A DNA stretch of 64,000 bases, from contig NZ_JACHIM010000001.1 of assembly GCF_014203215.1 (NCBI RefSeq), positions 310,001-374,000 on the forward strand, given 5' to 3'. The DNA is from Bartonella callosciuri (GTDB lineage: Bacteria; Pseudomonadota; Alphaproteobacteria; Rhizobiales; Rhizobiaceae). The number at the start of each line of letters is the position of its first letter. Positions within the stretch are counted from its first letter, which is position 1. A program made the position numbers and the translations under genes. Below, piece by piece: positions 1-8,206 of the stretch. The notes below the pieces were generated by a model that was given only the letters and a program-made list of their open reading frames with translations, was not told the DNA's origin and searched no databases.

Positions 1-1416
1 TTCAGTATCAAGATCATTGGTTGGTTCGTCAAGAAGCAGGACATTCCCCCCCTCTTTTAAAAGTTTAGCCAAATGTACACGATTGCGCTGTCCTCCTGAT
101 AAATTTGCCACTTTTTGCTGTTGATCTGCACCCTTGAAATTAAACGCACCACAATAAGCGCGACTATTTATCTCATATTTACCTAACTTAATAATATCAT
201 TTCCACCAGAAATCTCCTCCCAAACGGTTTTATCACCTGCCAAGGAATCGCGACTCTGGTCAACATAACTCATATGAACTGTTTCCCCGATGCGTATTTG
301 ACCTGAATCTGGCTGTTCTTGCCCTGTCAACATTTTAAACAAAGTAGACTTTCCCATACCATTAGCACCAATGACTCCCACAATACCACCAGCAGGAAGC
401 TTAAAAGAAAGACGATCAATCAATACACGCTCGCCATATGTCTTAGAGAGATTATCAACTTCAATAACAACCTGCCCCAATCTTTCACCAACGGGAATAA
501 TAATTTGTGCCTCTCCAGGGCGGCGTTCATGTGCAACCTGAACTAACGCATCATAAGCTTTAATCCGCGCTTTTGACTTTGCTTGACGCCCTTTGGGACT
601 AGAGGCTATCCACTCCTGCTCACGTGACAATGCACGCTGACGCGCAGCCTCTTCACGACCTTCTTGAGCCAAACGTTTGGCTTTCGCCCCCAAATAAGCA
701 GAATAGTTCCCCTCATAAGGAATGCCTTTACCCCGATCTAATTCTAAAATCCAACCTGTCACATTGTCGAGAAAATAACGATCATGCGTAATCAAAAGTA
801 CTGCACCAGGATATTCACGCAAATGTCTTTCAAGCCAAGCGGTAGTTTCGGCATCTAAATGGTTTGTTGGTTCATCCAAAAGCAATAAATCAGGTTTTGA
901 CAAAAGTAATTTACAAAGCGCAACACGCCGCTTTTCACCTCCCGAAAGCTTTATCACACTCTCATTTGCTGGCGGACACCCAAGAGCAGCCATAGCCATT
1001 TCCACTTGACTTTCTAAATCCCAAAGGTTCTGACTGTCGATAATATCTTGAAGTCGTGCACTTTCATCTGCTGTTTCTTCACTATAATTCATCATTAACG
1101 CATTATAACGCTCGACAATTGCCTGTTTATCGGCCACACCTTCCATAACATTGCCACGCACATCTTTGCTTGTATCAAGAGTAGGCTCTTGTGGCAGATA
1201 ACCACAACGTGCCCCATCAGAAAGCCAAGCCTCTCCTGTATATTCCTTATCGAGTCCAGCCATAATACGTAAAATGGTTGATTTCCCTGCCCCATTCGGT
1301 CCTAAAATACCAATTTTTGCATCTGGATAAAAAGACAAATGAATATTTTCTAGAATTTTTTTATTACCGTAAGCCTTGTTAAGCCCAGCCATATGATAGA
1401 TAAATTGACGTGCCAT
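1..1416 (-). CDS. ettA: Energy-dependent translational throttle protein EttA (partial, C-terminus outside window)
   Basis: ABC-F family ATPase without membrane segments. By family knowledge it binds the ribosomal E site and gates the first elongation cycles according to the ATP/ADP ratio. The reading frame starts at the ATG at 1416 and stays open to the window edge, giving 472 codons of the roughly 555 usual. Visible parts: first Walker A (GPNGAGKST, residues 39-47), first signature LSGGEKRRVA with LLLLDEPTNHLDAET, an arm/linker rich in Arg/Ala/Lys, a second Walker A (GANGMGKST), a second signature LSGGQRNRVHLA, and a second Walker B ending at DLDTE at the edge. The only loss is the window cut; no internal stop is seen. 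Confidence 0.93.
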   Translation of the reverse strand, partial: MARQFIYHMAGLNKAYGNKKILENIHLSFYPDAKIGILGPNGAGKSTILRIMAGLDKEYTGEAWLSDGARCGYLPQEPTLDTSKDVRGNVMEGVADKQAIVERYNALMMNYSEETADESARLQDIIDSQNLWDLESQVEMAMAALGCPPANESVIKLSGGEKRRVALCKLLLSKPDLLLLDEPTNHLDAETTAWLERHLREYPGAVLLITHDRYFLDNVTGWILELDRGKGIPYEGNYSAYLGAKAKRLAQEGREEAARQRALSREQEWIASSPKGRQAKSKARIKAYDALVQVAHERRPGEAQIIIPVGERLGQVVIEVDNLSKTYGERVLIDRLSFKLPAGGIVGVIGANGMGKSTLFKMLTGQEQPDSGQIRIGETVHMSYVDQSRDSLAGDKTVWEEISGGNDIIKLGKYEINSRAYCGAFNFKGADQQQKVANLSGGQRNRVHLAKLLKEGGNVLLLDEPTNDLDTE

Positions 1417-1578
1417 AAATTTCTCTTTATATCGTGTGGTATTAAAGGTTAGGAGTTTGAAAAATTGCTTCTGCTTTCCCTAAACTGCGCAGTAAAAAGC
1501 GCTTGCGTTGTATCAAAAGCTTTTCGGCTTCATATTGATATATTTTTTCTAATCTTACAAGCTCCACTACGGTTCTAA

Positions 1579-2115
1579 ATGCAAAAAAACGTCCCTTCAA
1601 AAAGCAAAGAGCAAATTTTTTTAGCGATACCTGAAACGTGTTATCAGACATTACCTCTCTTTTCCATCCCAGATATAAAATTATGTTTTTATCGTATTAA
1701 GCCATCTTATCAATGTGATATAGTAACCTCAAAAAAGCCAATTCTCTACGCCCCTTCTTTTTTTGCTTTGTGGGCTTTACATTACGCAGCAAAAAAAAAC
1801 TCCCTTTTTTCATCAATTTTGTGTCACGGAAAACAATGGACTTCATCCTTTGCATTGATGTGGCTCAAGTTACGTTTACAAAACGACCGCCGCCGTATGG
1901 GATCTGACGTCCCAAGCTTGATGATTATGAAAGCTTTACATCAACATGTAGCAATTGATGACTATAGCGCACTTCCCATTGGCACATGGTTGCAATTCGT
2001 AAAAAACTATAAAACGAATTATAAAAACTTATCTACTCCCCTTTTTTGGCTTGATAATTATAAAAGTAATACCAATATTCACGAAATTATCTTAAAACTT
2101 CAAAACGAAATATAG
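1579..2115 (+). CDS. Hypothetical protein, 178 aa
   Basis: I do not recognise a family. The frame encodes a soluble protein with no signal peptide or clear membrane segment and a mildly basic, aromatic-rich composition. It is divergent from ettA and only 46 bases upstream of pncA on the same strand, so the two may be co-transcribed. The start is uncertain: the first ATG lacks a strong Shine-Dalgarno, and a later Met would shorten the N-terminus. The length, the lack of competing long frames and the position just ahead of pncA favour a real gene. It could also be a degraded protein, given how many genes here are decaying. Confidence 0.5.
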   Translation: MQKNVPSKSKEQIFLAIPETCYQTLPLFSIPDIKLCFYRIKPSYQCDIVTSKKPILYAPSFFALWALHYAAKKNSLFSSILCHGKQWTSSFALMWLKLRLQNDRRRMGSDVPSLMIMKALHQHVAIDDYSALPIGTWLQFVKNYKTNYKNLSTPLFWLDNYKSNTNIHEIILKLQNEI

Positions 2116-2161
2116 TCTCTTAAAGGTAGCATAAAAATAAGTCTCCTACAGGAATATCTTC

Positions 2162-2770
2162 ATGGAAAAAAAAGCTCTCATCGTCATCGATGTCCAAAAT
2201 GACTTTTTACCAGGTGGAGCCCTTGCAGTACCACAAAGTGATACTATTTTACCCATTGTCAATAATCTCATAGACCATTTTGATCATGTCATCTTAACTC
2301 AAGACTGGCATCCTCAAAATCATTGCAGCTTTGCTTCTTCCTACTCCCAAAAAAGACTCTATGATACAATAGATCTTGATTATGGTCCCCAAATACTTTG
2401 GCCTGATCATTGCAGACAAGGAACACAAGGAGCAGAATTTCATCCATCTCTCAGAGTTGAGAAGGCACAACTTATCCTTCGAAAAGGGTATAATCAAAGA
2501 ATTGATAGCTATTCAGCTTTTTTTGAAAATGACCAAAAAACATCAACGGGTTTACAAGTTTATCTTAAAGAGCATGGTTTTACAAAACTGGCTATGTGTG
2601 GCTTAGCGACCGATTTTTGTGTAGGATTTTCCGCACTTCACGCTATACAATGTGGCTTTAAAGTCAGCGTTTCATTAAATGCCTGTGCTGGTATTGATCT
2701 GAACGGATCACTTAACACGATGCTTAAAACTATGAACGAATCCGGTGTAGAGCTCTTAATGGCCTCTTAA
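2162..2770 (+). CDS. pncA: Nicotinamidase PncA
   Basis: Hydrolyses nicotinamide to nicotinate and ammonia in NAD salvage; cytoplasmic isochorismatase-fold hydrolase. The 202-aa length is normal. The catalytic triad is visible as Asp10 (ALIVIDVQNDF), Lys108 (LILRKGYN) and Cys153 (GLATDFCV). Candidate metal ligands are Asp48 and His50 (TQDWHPQNH) and His83 (WPDHC). The conserved cis-peptide region GLATDFCVGFSAL is intact. It follows the 178-aa hypothetical gene on the same strand and faces the convergent DUF475 gene. Nothing looks damaged. Confidence 0.95.
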   Translation: MEKKALIVIDVQNDFLPGGALAVPQSDTILPIVNNLIDHFDHVILTQDWHPQNHCSFASSYSQKRLYDTIDLDYGPQILWPDHCRQGTQGAEFHPSLRVEKAQLILRKGYNQRIDSYSAFFENDQKTSTGLQVYLKEHGFTKLAMCGLATDFCVGFSALHAIQCGFKVSVSLNACAGIDLNGSLNTMLKTMNESGVELLMAS

Positions 2771-2815
2771 AACATTCTCTTTCATTCACTCTTACACCCC
2801 ATAAAAATTTTTCAA

Positions 2816-3868
2816 TCATTCGGACATAGCACGTTTACTCAAGTGACGGCGCTTAAAACGAAGAGACGAATAAAAAGCCATTCCGATAATGCAGCCCCCT
2901 ACAAGACCTGTCAACACTTCAGGAACTGATATAATCGTTTGCAGATACATAATCACTGCAAGTACCAAAATCGCATAAAAAGCACCATGCTCCAAATAAC
3001 GATAATGCAACAATGTTCCCGACTCAACCAACATAATCGTCATAGAGCGAACGTACAATGCACCTATACCAAGCCCAATTGCGATAATAAAAAGATTGTG
3101 TGAAAAAGCAAAAGCACCAACAACACCATCGAAAGAAAAGCTAGCGTCTAGAACTTCCAGGTAAAGAAATGCGCCTGCCCCCCCCTTAGCGACTGTAGTT
3201 ACAGTCGTTTTTGAAGAATCTAAGAGGGAACCAACGGCTTCAACACCTATAAACGTCAAAAGCCCATAGAGGGCAGCAAGTAAAAAAATCATTTTATCTT
3301 CTGTTACAATCTGCCCTGAAAGAAATAAAATCAAAATCAAAACGATTGCAATATCAATGCCAATAAGCGCCCCAAACTTTTGAGCTGGTTTTTCTATAAA
3401 AGTGAGCCAATGCACTTCTTTTTCAGAATCAAAAAAATATTTCAAACCAACCATCATAAGGAAAGTCCCTCCAAAAGCCGCAATCCCCACATGGGCATCT
3501 GTTAAAATTGCGGCATATCGATGTGGTTCCCATATCGCTAATTTTACTGCCGCAATTGGATTAATCCCAACAGCAACAGCAACTACAAGTAATGGAAAAA
3601 CAATCCGCATCCCAAACACAGCTATCAAAATGCCCCATACCAGAAAACGACGGTGCCATAACGGATCCATTTTTCCAAGAATACGTGCATTAATAATAGA
3701 GTTATCAAAAGATAAGGAAATTTCCAAAATTCCTAAAATACAGCAAATAAAAAAATATTTAAGAAAACCAGTAAAACTTCCCGTTTCAAACCAACCAATA
3801 GCCCCTCCCATAAAAACGACAACAATTGTGAAAAAAAAAGCCCACTTAAAATAGCCTAGTAAGGCCAT
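2816..3868 (-). CDS. DUF475 / TerC-like integral membrane protein
   Basis: Polytopic inner-membrane protein of the DUF475 family (COG2899), distantly related to TerC. The substrate is not established; metal-ion transport or tolerance is often proposed for relatives. The sequence shows about eight to nine hydrophobic segments and the diagnostic acidic intramembrane motifs EISLSFDNSIINA near the N-terminus and LEVLDASFSFDGVVGAFA in the C-terminal half, a TerC-like duplication. I chose the second ATG (3868) because GAGGA lies seven bases upstream, whereas the first ATG at 3874 abuts it. About 350 aa, intact. It is convergent with pncA. Confidence 0.88.
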   Translation of the reverse strand: MALLGYFKWAFFFTIVVVFMGGAIGWFETGSFTGFLKYFFICCILGILEISLSFDNSIINARILGKMDPLWHRRFLVWGILIAVFGMRIVFPLLVVAVAVGINPIAAVKLAIWEPHRYAAILTDAHVGIAAFGGTFLMMVGLKYFFDSEKEVHWLTFIEKPAQKFGALIGIDIAIVLILILFLSGQIVTEDKMIFLLAALYGLLTFIGVEAVGSLLDSSKTTVTTVAKGGAGAFLYLEVLDASFSFDGVVGAFAFSHNLFIIAIGLGIGALYVRSMTIMLVESGTLLHYRYLEHGAFYAILVLAVIMYLQTIISVPEVLTGLVGGCIIGMAFYSSLRFKRRHLSKRAMSE

Positions 3869-4189
3869 GATCATTCCTCAAAGTTCATTTGCCGCGCAAA
3901 TCAAAAATTGGATCTATTTAATGGAAAAACAGACAGAATTTACGCGCCGGGTTTATGTGGAGTTTTCTTCAAAAAAACAAGAGAATAATCAATAATTCTA
4001 TCATTTTATTTGAAATGAACACCACTCTTATAATAATATGCAATAGAATAAGTTAAAAATTACCATACGATCCATTAAAATAAAAAAATAAAGCTATAAA
4101 TATTGACATTACATCATAAGGTATGAATACATAGTGTGCCTTTATTGGTCAAAGTCTATACCGTGATGATTTACTGAGGGAGATAAGTC
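3869..4189. other. Intergenic region between divergent DUF475 and HTH-regulator genes
   Basis: About 320 bases without a supported gene. It is very AT-rich, holds short A tracts, and contains the promoter proposed at 4103-4131 for the rightward regulator. Inverted GGTAT/ATACC elements lie near 4121 and 4161 and could be regulator-binding half sites, but this is weak. Confidence 0.6.
4103..4131 (+). promoter_or_regulatory. Putative sigma-70 promoter of the HTH regulator
   Basis: A perfect TTGACA at 4103-4108 is followed 17 bases later by AATACA, a moderate -10 match, about 60 bases ahead of the GTG start at 4190. Inference from consensus only. Confidence 0.4.
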
Positions 4190-4729
4190 GTGGCACGTCC
4201 TGAAACTGAATCAAAAACTATATTTGGAAAACGTTTACGTTATGTACGCCTCGCTTTAGGCGATCCATCACGTGAAACACTGGCTAAAAATTTTAGCATG
4301 ACAAAAAACTCTATCGCTTTTTATGAGCGTGGAGAAAGAGAACCCAATCTGAGTGTCTTACAAACATATCGCACGTTGTATGGTGTCAATATTAATTGGC
4401 TTTTAACTGGACAAGGAAAAATGTTTGACGCTGAATATACGAAAAGCGACTTTGATTGGAACTATTTTATAAAAAAAATTGAGGGACTTGAAGAAATTCT
4501 TGCGAACAGTAATCGTAGTGAAAAACGAAATCAAGAAAAAGTCGATAGCTCTTATGAAAAGTTGCAGCAATATTTGTCAAAACAGGGGTTATCGCATAGC
4601 TCTAACCCAAAAGCCGCAACTTCTCTGATCGATATGAAAGCAAAAATGGCTAATTCTTATACCCTCAGCTTATTCATTGATTTACTCATTCGAGGCATAT
4701 CGCAAAAAGAGATGATCACTAACCAATAG
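4190..4729 (+). CDS. XRE-family HTH transcriptional regulator
   Basis: A 179-aa DNA-binding protein. Residues about 11-75 form a Cro/C1-type helix-turn-helix: GKRLRYVRLALG, then NFSMTKNSIAFYERGEREPN as recognition region, then WLLTGQGKMF, typical of phage-repressor-like regulators. The remaining 100 residues are charged and probably helical and may oligomerise; no peptidase domain is seen. The start is GTG, supported by GAGGGAGA about nine bases upstream. It opens the accessory region. Bartonella is known to carry several small HTH regulators paired with regulatory RNAs, but I cannot show such an RNA here. A hairpin follows the gene. Confidence 0.82.
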   Translation: MARPETESKTIFGKRLRYVRLALGDPSRETLAKNFSMTKNSIAFYERGEREPNLSVLQTYRTLYGVNINWLLTGQGKMFDAEYTKSDFDWNYFIKKIEGLEEILANSNRSEKRNQEKVDSSYEKLQQYLSKQGLSHSSNPKAATSLIDMKAKMANSYTLSLFIDLLIRGISQKEMITNQ

Positions 4730-5137
4730 ACGTTCATATCAAAAGAAATAACCCTGTAGATATAAGCTCTATCAGCATGGAAAAAACACTCTTAATTTTT
4801 CTATGCTGATGGAGTTTACTGTGCGTTTGCTTCTATAATAAAATATTTGAGTACATCTTTCCTAGCAATAATAAAAAAATTCCTATTTAAAAGAAGAATA
4901 TAAAGCTATTAATTATTAAAAAATAAGTTTTATAGTATAAAATACCTATCTATAGCTTATTGACAATAAATATTTTCCTGTTAAAAATATATAACCCTCG
5001 TAAAAATTATTGTTTTAGAGCAAAAATTTAAGAGGAATACGTTGACTACTTATTATAGAAACATACCTTAATACTCATAGCCATATTGGTTAAATATTTA
5101 TCCTGCAAATTATCGGCTATTTTATGAGGTAGGGAAC
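4730..5137. other. Intergenic, AT-rich, no gene seen
   Basis: About 400 bases with stops in all frames. The only structure I see is the hairpin at 4767-4814 just after the HTH gene. Confidence 0.6.
4767..4814 (+). terminator. Long hairpin after the HTH regulator
   Basis: CTCTATCAGCATGGAAAAA at 4767-4785 pairs with TTTTTCTATGCTGATGGAG at 4796-4814 with two weak mismatches, forming a stem of about 19 bp. The T-rich arm is inside the stem rather than after it, so it is an atypical terminator. Confidence 0.45.
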
Positions 5138-5317
5138 ATGTATTTTGAGGTGTTTCAAGGAGTTCACAATCAGTGGTATTGGCGGTTAGTCTCAGGAGAC
5201 GAACAAAAAATCGCTTTTTCTAGTAAAGGTTACCCAACAAAACAAGATATCCTAGTAAATATTGAACAAATAAAGGAAATTACGCATAAAGCTTGCATTA
5301 AAGAGCTTCAATCCTGA
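5138..5317 (+). CDS. Small YegP-like (DUF1508) protein, 59 aa
   Basis: A very short gene starting ATG at 5138, with GGTAGGGA just upstream, and ending TGA at 5315. It begins MYFEVFQGVHNQWYWRLVS, followed by a segment with AFSSKGYPTKQDIL and a terminal helix INIEQIKEI-like. This is the one-domain layout of the YegP/DUF1508 family: beta strands with F-x-W-R-L, a helix beginning after GY, then a strand. The molecular function of the family is not established. It sits alone between the HTH regulator and the phage-type remnants. A full-length single domain suggests it is intact. Confidence 0.7.
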   Translation: MYFEVFQGVHNQWYWRLVSGDEQKIAFSSKGYPTKQDILVNIEQIKEITHKACIKELQS

Positions 5318-5698
5318 CATCTCCACCATTAGATGAAGCTTTTATCCTTTATTTAAACCTCGTTTCACATTTTGGCTGTGAATAAGGAGAATAGGTTTAA
5401 TCTCAATGGAAAATGAGGGTATGATTTCTAGAACTCAAAAAACATTAAATAAAGTGCTTTACAGATTCTACAACCGTTTACGCACCACCAATTAAACTGT
5501 TACTGAATCTGTTAACCAGCAGCTTTCTCAAATTTTGTATCATTTTAGTAAATGATGAATGTAACGTAAATAATGAACATAATAAAATATACGTAAACCA
5601 TAAATTACGAATATTCTACCTGATATCCAAAATCTTTATCTTGTTCTTTCTCTTTCTTTGTCCGATTTTCATAACCAATTGATTTTTCTGCTTCATCC
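5318..5698. other. Intergenic, no gene seen
   Basis: About 380 bases. A 29-codon frame at about 5406 follows AAGGAG but at too long a distance, and it resembles nothing I know. Otherwise AT-rich with many stops. Confidence 0.5.
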
Positions 5699-6089
5699 TC
5701 ATAAAGAAGAAAAAATATTATTTTCTTTACGAATATAACTCTTTTCACGCTTGTTGATTGAAACTATTTTATCATAGAACAGTCGCATTTTCATAAACTG
5801 ATGCAAAATCATATAGTATGTGCATTCCTTTGTAACCTTAGCCTCTCTGTAAACCGGGACATCGCCATAAACTTTTCCATTAACACCAACAATGACCTTC
5901 TCATAAACTTGAGTGTTTTCATAAACTATAGCACCAGAGCAAAGTGAAGCATTACCAAAAATCATAACCATCATCACCAACCCAATATTCATTTTATGAA
6001 AAAGATTACCTTCTCTGGTTATCCTTAACCTTTTTAATGACTTCTCTTAACGTTTCCAAAATCTTTAATGCACAGATCCAATACAACAT
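5699..6089 (-). pseudogene. Hexapeptide-repeat (left-handed beta-helix) phage-type protein, frameshifted
   Basis: Reading leftward from the ATG at 6089, the sequence shows in broken frames a KDFGNVK segment, then REGNLFHK, then an open frame from 5992 with hexads such as VYENTQ, VYEKVI, VNGKVYGD, VPVYREAKV. This matches the layout of small phage-borne proteins that begin with a conserved DFGNVKxGDxGG-like block followed by hexapeptide repeats forming a beta-helix. At least one frameshift (LK to DFG) and stops before 5992 break it, and the C-terminus drifts off the repeat. It lies directly downstream of the TM/coiled-coil gene. The function of intact relatives is unknown. Confidence 0.6.
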
Positions 6090-6099
6090 GGAGATAAAA

Positions 6100-6414
6100 T
6101 TACCTTTTTGTGTTATCTTCAGATTTAACTGCTTCCTGATATTGCTTGATAACTTCCTCGTACTGCTTAATTTGTTTTTTCAGTTTTTCAATTGCTTGAT
6201 TACGTCTTTTAATCACCATATTCTGTTCTCTAATAGCCCTATCGCGTTCTTCAGTCAGCTTCATGGAATCTCTTAAGAACTCATGCTTTATCTTTCTTAC
6301 TTCTTCGTTAAGAGCTTTAACCTGATCGCGATAGTAAAAAACAAACCGAAACATAACTCCACTGAAAAGCAAAACAATAATCACCGCTCCTAATAAAATT
6401 TCATTCATATCCAT
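6100..6414 (-). CDS. Small membrane-anchored coiled-coil protein, 104 aa
   Basis: The start at 6414 is set by AAAGGAG seven bases upstream. A longer frame to 6519 lacks such a site. Residues about 6-28 form one hydrophobic segment (EILLGAVIIVLLFSGVMFRF). The rest is a highly charged predicted coiled coil rich in Lys, Glu, Arg and Gln (EEVRKIKHEF, KLKKQIKQYEEVIKQYQEA). The layout of an N-terminal anchor plus a long helix is seen in phage i-spanins of the Rz type, but no partner o-spanin or endolysin is visible, so that is only a possibility. It is followed after ten bases by the broken hexapeptide-repeat gene, suggesting one phage-derived unit. Confidence 0.6.
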   Translation of the reverse strand: MDMNEILLGAVIIVLLFSGVMFRFVFYYRDQVKALNEEVRKIKHEFLRDSMKLTEERDRAIREQNMVIKRRNQAIEKLKKQIKQYEEVIKQYQEAVKSEDNTKR

Positions 6415-6666
6415 TTTGATCTCCTTTAATTTAATTGCTCTTAATTGATCACCTCGACCAATTTGTTCTGCTTTATCCTTCATCAAAAAAATGCAAAATA
6501 CATAGACGAAGTACCACAAATCACACTCTCATAGACTTGTGCTCTCCACCAAAACATGCGAACAAATGACATAAAGCAGTCCTATGAAGCCTGCCTAAAT
6601 CCATATCCTCACATCAATTATTTTCACGGTATTTATTTATACAAAACACAAATATCTCAAACAATG

Positions 6667-7278
6667 CTAACAGCGCGATGAGCTTAACAAGCGCCTCTCT
6701 TGCATCCTTTTTCTAACCTCTTTTGTACCGTATAGAATGCGGCTACCTATGCGAATCTCTTTTTCATTGCAAAAATCTTCACAGCCACAAACCTCGGCAT
6801 AACCATAAGCTTTTGCTTTTCCAGGAAACTTTACATAACAACGAATTAACACGTTGACATAAATTTTGGGATATTCAATAATTCCTGCATAGTTATAGAT
6901 TTTAGCATTGCTGTAAACACAAACATATCGGTCAACATGTTTATTGCCACTAACCTTAGAATTACAATAAATCTTTACTTTGTCGTAAATATATAACCCA
7001 CTGAAAATTTCTACACGACCATACATAGAAATGATTCTGAAAACAGGTGATATACAATATATCTGTAAGCTATTATTAATATAGGTACCATTGTTAATAC
7101 ACCCATCATCACAAACCATGAAAGCAAAAACATATCCATCTTCAATAAAGCATCTACCGTTCATATTATATTTCACCCAACAGTTGCTTTTGTGACTGAG
7201 AAGTGTTTGATGCCCTATAAAATCACCAAAATCCCTTTTTTTCATGTTTTTAAAGTCTCTTAACGCACAATGCGACAT
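6667..7278 (-). CDS. Divergent hexapeptide-repeat phage-type protein
   Basis: A second member of the same family, in an unbroken frame of about 203 aa. The N-terminal block reads ALRDFKNMKKRDFGDFIGH then LLSHKSNCWV, matching the family pattern LKDFGNVKxGDxGGFI...NLSHxGNCWV. The C-terminal part keeps a six-residue rhythm (VYSNAK, IYNYAG, IIEYPK, IYVNVL, AYGYAE). Many turn residues of the repeat are replaced, so the helix may no longer fold, and no Shine-Dalgarno precedes the ATG at 7278. It may be a silent gene not yet broken by stops. Same orientation as the relative at 5.7-6.1 kb. Confidence 0.5.
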   Translation of the reverse strand: MSHCALRDFKNMKKRDFGDFIGHQTLLSHKSNCWVKYNMNGRCFIEDGYVFAFMVCDDGCINNGTYINNSLQIYCISPVFRIISMYGRVEIFSGLYIYDKVKIYCNSKVSGNKHVDRYVCVYSNAKIYNYAGIIEYPKIYVNVLIRCYVKFPGKAKAYGYAEVCGCEDFCNEKEIRIGSRILYGTKEVRKRMQERRLLSSSRC

Positions 7279-7293
7279 ACTATCTGACAGCAA

Positions 7294-7710
7294 CGTAATT
7301 TATAGAATAAAAGGAAAACTGGCGTTATAGCCTATGAATTTATATTTTTTTCTACAGCCATGATCTTTTTCCTTAAGGCCGCAAAACCGCATTATATACG
7401 CACATTGTCTGGACGCAGAAATTTCTTACAAATGCCAATGTTAGAGTTTATCTTGATTTGTAATGATGCTGCGTATACTATCAATAATATTTCATGAACA
7501 CACCCAGCATATTTCCATCTCTGGTCATATGCATCCGCCCTGTCACAATCGTGAAACTAAGCAACCATTTTTATTGATTCGGATCAGAAAGTGTGTGGGG
7601 ACATTTTGTTAGTAGTTAAAAACAATTCTCTATCCTTCATAAGCGAAGAGTTTCGCATGGGTATTTTCATGCTCCTTGTATCATATATTCTGGATTCGCA
7701 GCGTGATATT
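7294..7710. other. Intergenic region ahead of the phage-type regulator
   Basis: About 420 bases. I see no coding remnant that I can name. The right end carries the operator-like palindrome at 7711-7723. Confidence 0.5.
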
Positions 7711-7723
7711 AACGCTATAGCGT
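7711..7723. promoter_or_regulatory. Operator-like palindrome upstream of the HTH gene
   Basis: AACGCTATAGCGT contains the perfect 12-bp palindrome ACGCTATAGCGT. It lies 20 bases before the chosen start of the regulator. A related palindrome is found at 8193-8206, giving a shared AACGC-N(3-4)-GCGT pattern. This is the arrangement expected of repressor operators in a phage control region. Binding is inferred. Confidence 0.5.
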
Positions 7724-7743
7724 AAATGTGTAAAGGTCTAAAA

Positions 7744-8049
7744 ATGAAAAAGACTGAAAAAGATTGGTTCCAACGCTTAATTGAATTAATAAAAAGTGAC
7801 GGACGCACAATGATTGAAATAAGCAAAGCAGCAGGCTGTGGACAAAATTACGTCCAACAAATGATACACGGGGGAAAAAGGCCCTCGGTAGATAAACTTA
7901 TGGCTATTCTCAACACACTCGGCAATGCTAGCGCCATATATGTAATAACTGGTTTTAACATCTCCGATGAAGATTTAAAACTCATCGCTTTAATTTCGTC
8001 TGGAGATAAAAAGAAGATTGAAGCTTTAAATATTCTTTTGACGGATTAG
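7744..8049 (+). CDS. Phage-repressor-like HTH protein, 101 aa
   Basis: A short Cro/C1-type DNA-binding protein. Residues about 20-60 form the helix-turn-helix (TMIEISKAAGCGQNYVQQMI followed by GGKRPSVDKLMAIL). The tail reads GFNISDEDLKLIALISSGDK, the linker usually found before the C-terminal peptidase of longer phage repressors, which is absent here. I use the ATG at 7744 because AAAGG lies eight bases upstream. The ATG at 7726 would overlap the operator-like palindrome. Its 3' end overlaps the opposing 60-aa gene. A truncated prophage repressor kept intact is the simplest reading. Confidence 0.75.
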   Translation: MKKTEKDWFQRLIELIKSDGRTMIEISKAAGCGQNYVQQMIHGGKRPSVDKLMAILNTLGNASAIYVITGFNISDEDLKLIALISSGDKKKIEALNILLTD

Positions 8050-8164
8050 CATTTGCAGAATCTTCTACTATTTTCAATATCTCCTGTTTTTGAGACGTAG
8101 ATAAAGCCTCCCATTTCACGATAATATCAGATAAAGCTGTCTCAGATTTCTTGTCATTCTTCAT
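7982..8164 (-). CDS. Small hypothetical protein, 60 aa, antisense-overlapping the HTH gene
   Basis: Starts at the ATG at 8164 with GGAG seven bases upstream. It encodes a lysine-rich soluble peptide beginning MKNDKKSETALSDIIVKWEA with one helical segment (SQKQEILKIVEDSA). Its last 68 bases overlap the 3' end of the phage-type regulator on the other strand. A palindrome covers its ribosome binding site and an operator-like palindrome lies about 30 bases upstream, so it may be controlled by the neighbouring HTH protein as an early phage-type gene. No family recognised. Confidence 0.5.
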   Translation of the reverse strand: MKNDKKSETALSDIIVKWEALSTSQKQEILKIVEDSANANPSKEYLKLQSSFYLQTKLKR

Positions 8165-8167
8165 AGT

Positions 8168-8180
8168 TACACTCCGTGTA
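8168..8180. promoter_or_regulatory. Palindrome over the ribosome binding site of the 60-aa gene
   Basis: TACAC-TCC-GTGTA is a perfect 5-bp inverted repeat with a 3-bp spacer. On the minus strand it contains the GGAG that precedes the ATG at 8164. It could be an operator or an RNA hairpin hiding the binding site. Confidence 0.4.
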
Positions 8181-8192
8181 GTCAAACTATAG

Positions 8193-8206
8193 AACGCCAA
8201 AGCGTT
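8193..8206. promoter_or_regulatory. Second operator-like palindrome
   Basis: AACGC-CAAA-GCGTT is a perfect 5-bp inverted repeat. It shares its arms with the palindrome at 7711-7723 and lies upstream of the leftward 60-aa gene. Confidence 0.5.

Noticed and set aside
1442-1651. Leftward 69-codon frame between ettA and the hypothetical gene
   Set aside because: Overlaps the start of the 178-aa rightward gene and shows no ribosome binding site or family. The sequence alone does not settle which is real, but the longer gene is favoured.
3402-3854. Rightward 150-codon frame
   Set aside because: It lies wholly antisense to the DUF475 membrane protein, which has clear family motifs. The composition is that of a shadow frame.
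6100-6414. Rz-type spanin
   Set aside because: Topology fits, but there is no overlapping Rz1-like lipoprotein frame, holin or endolysin nearby, so the name is not justified.
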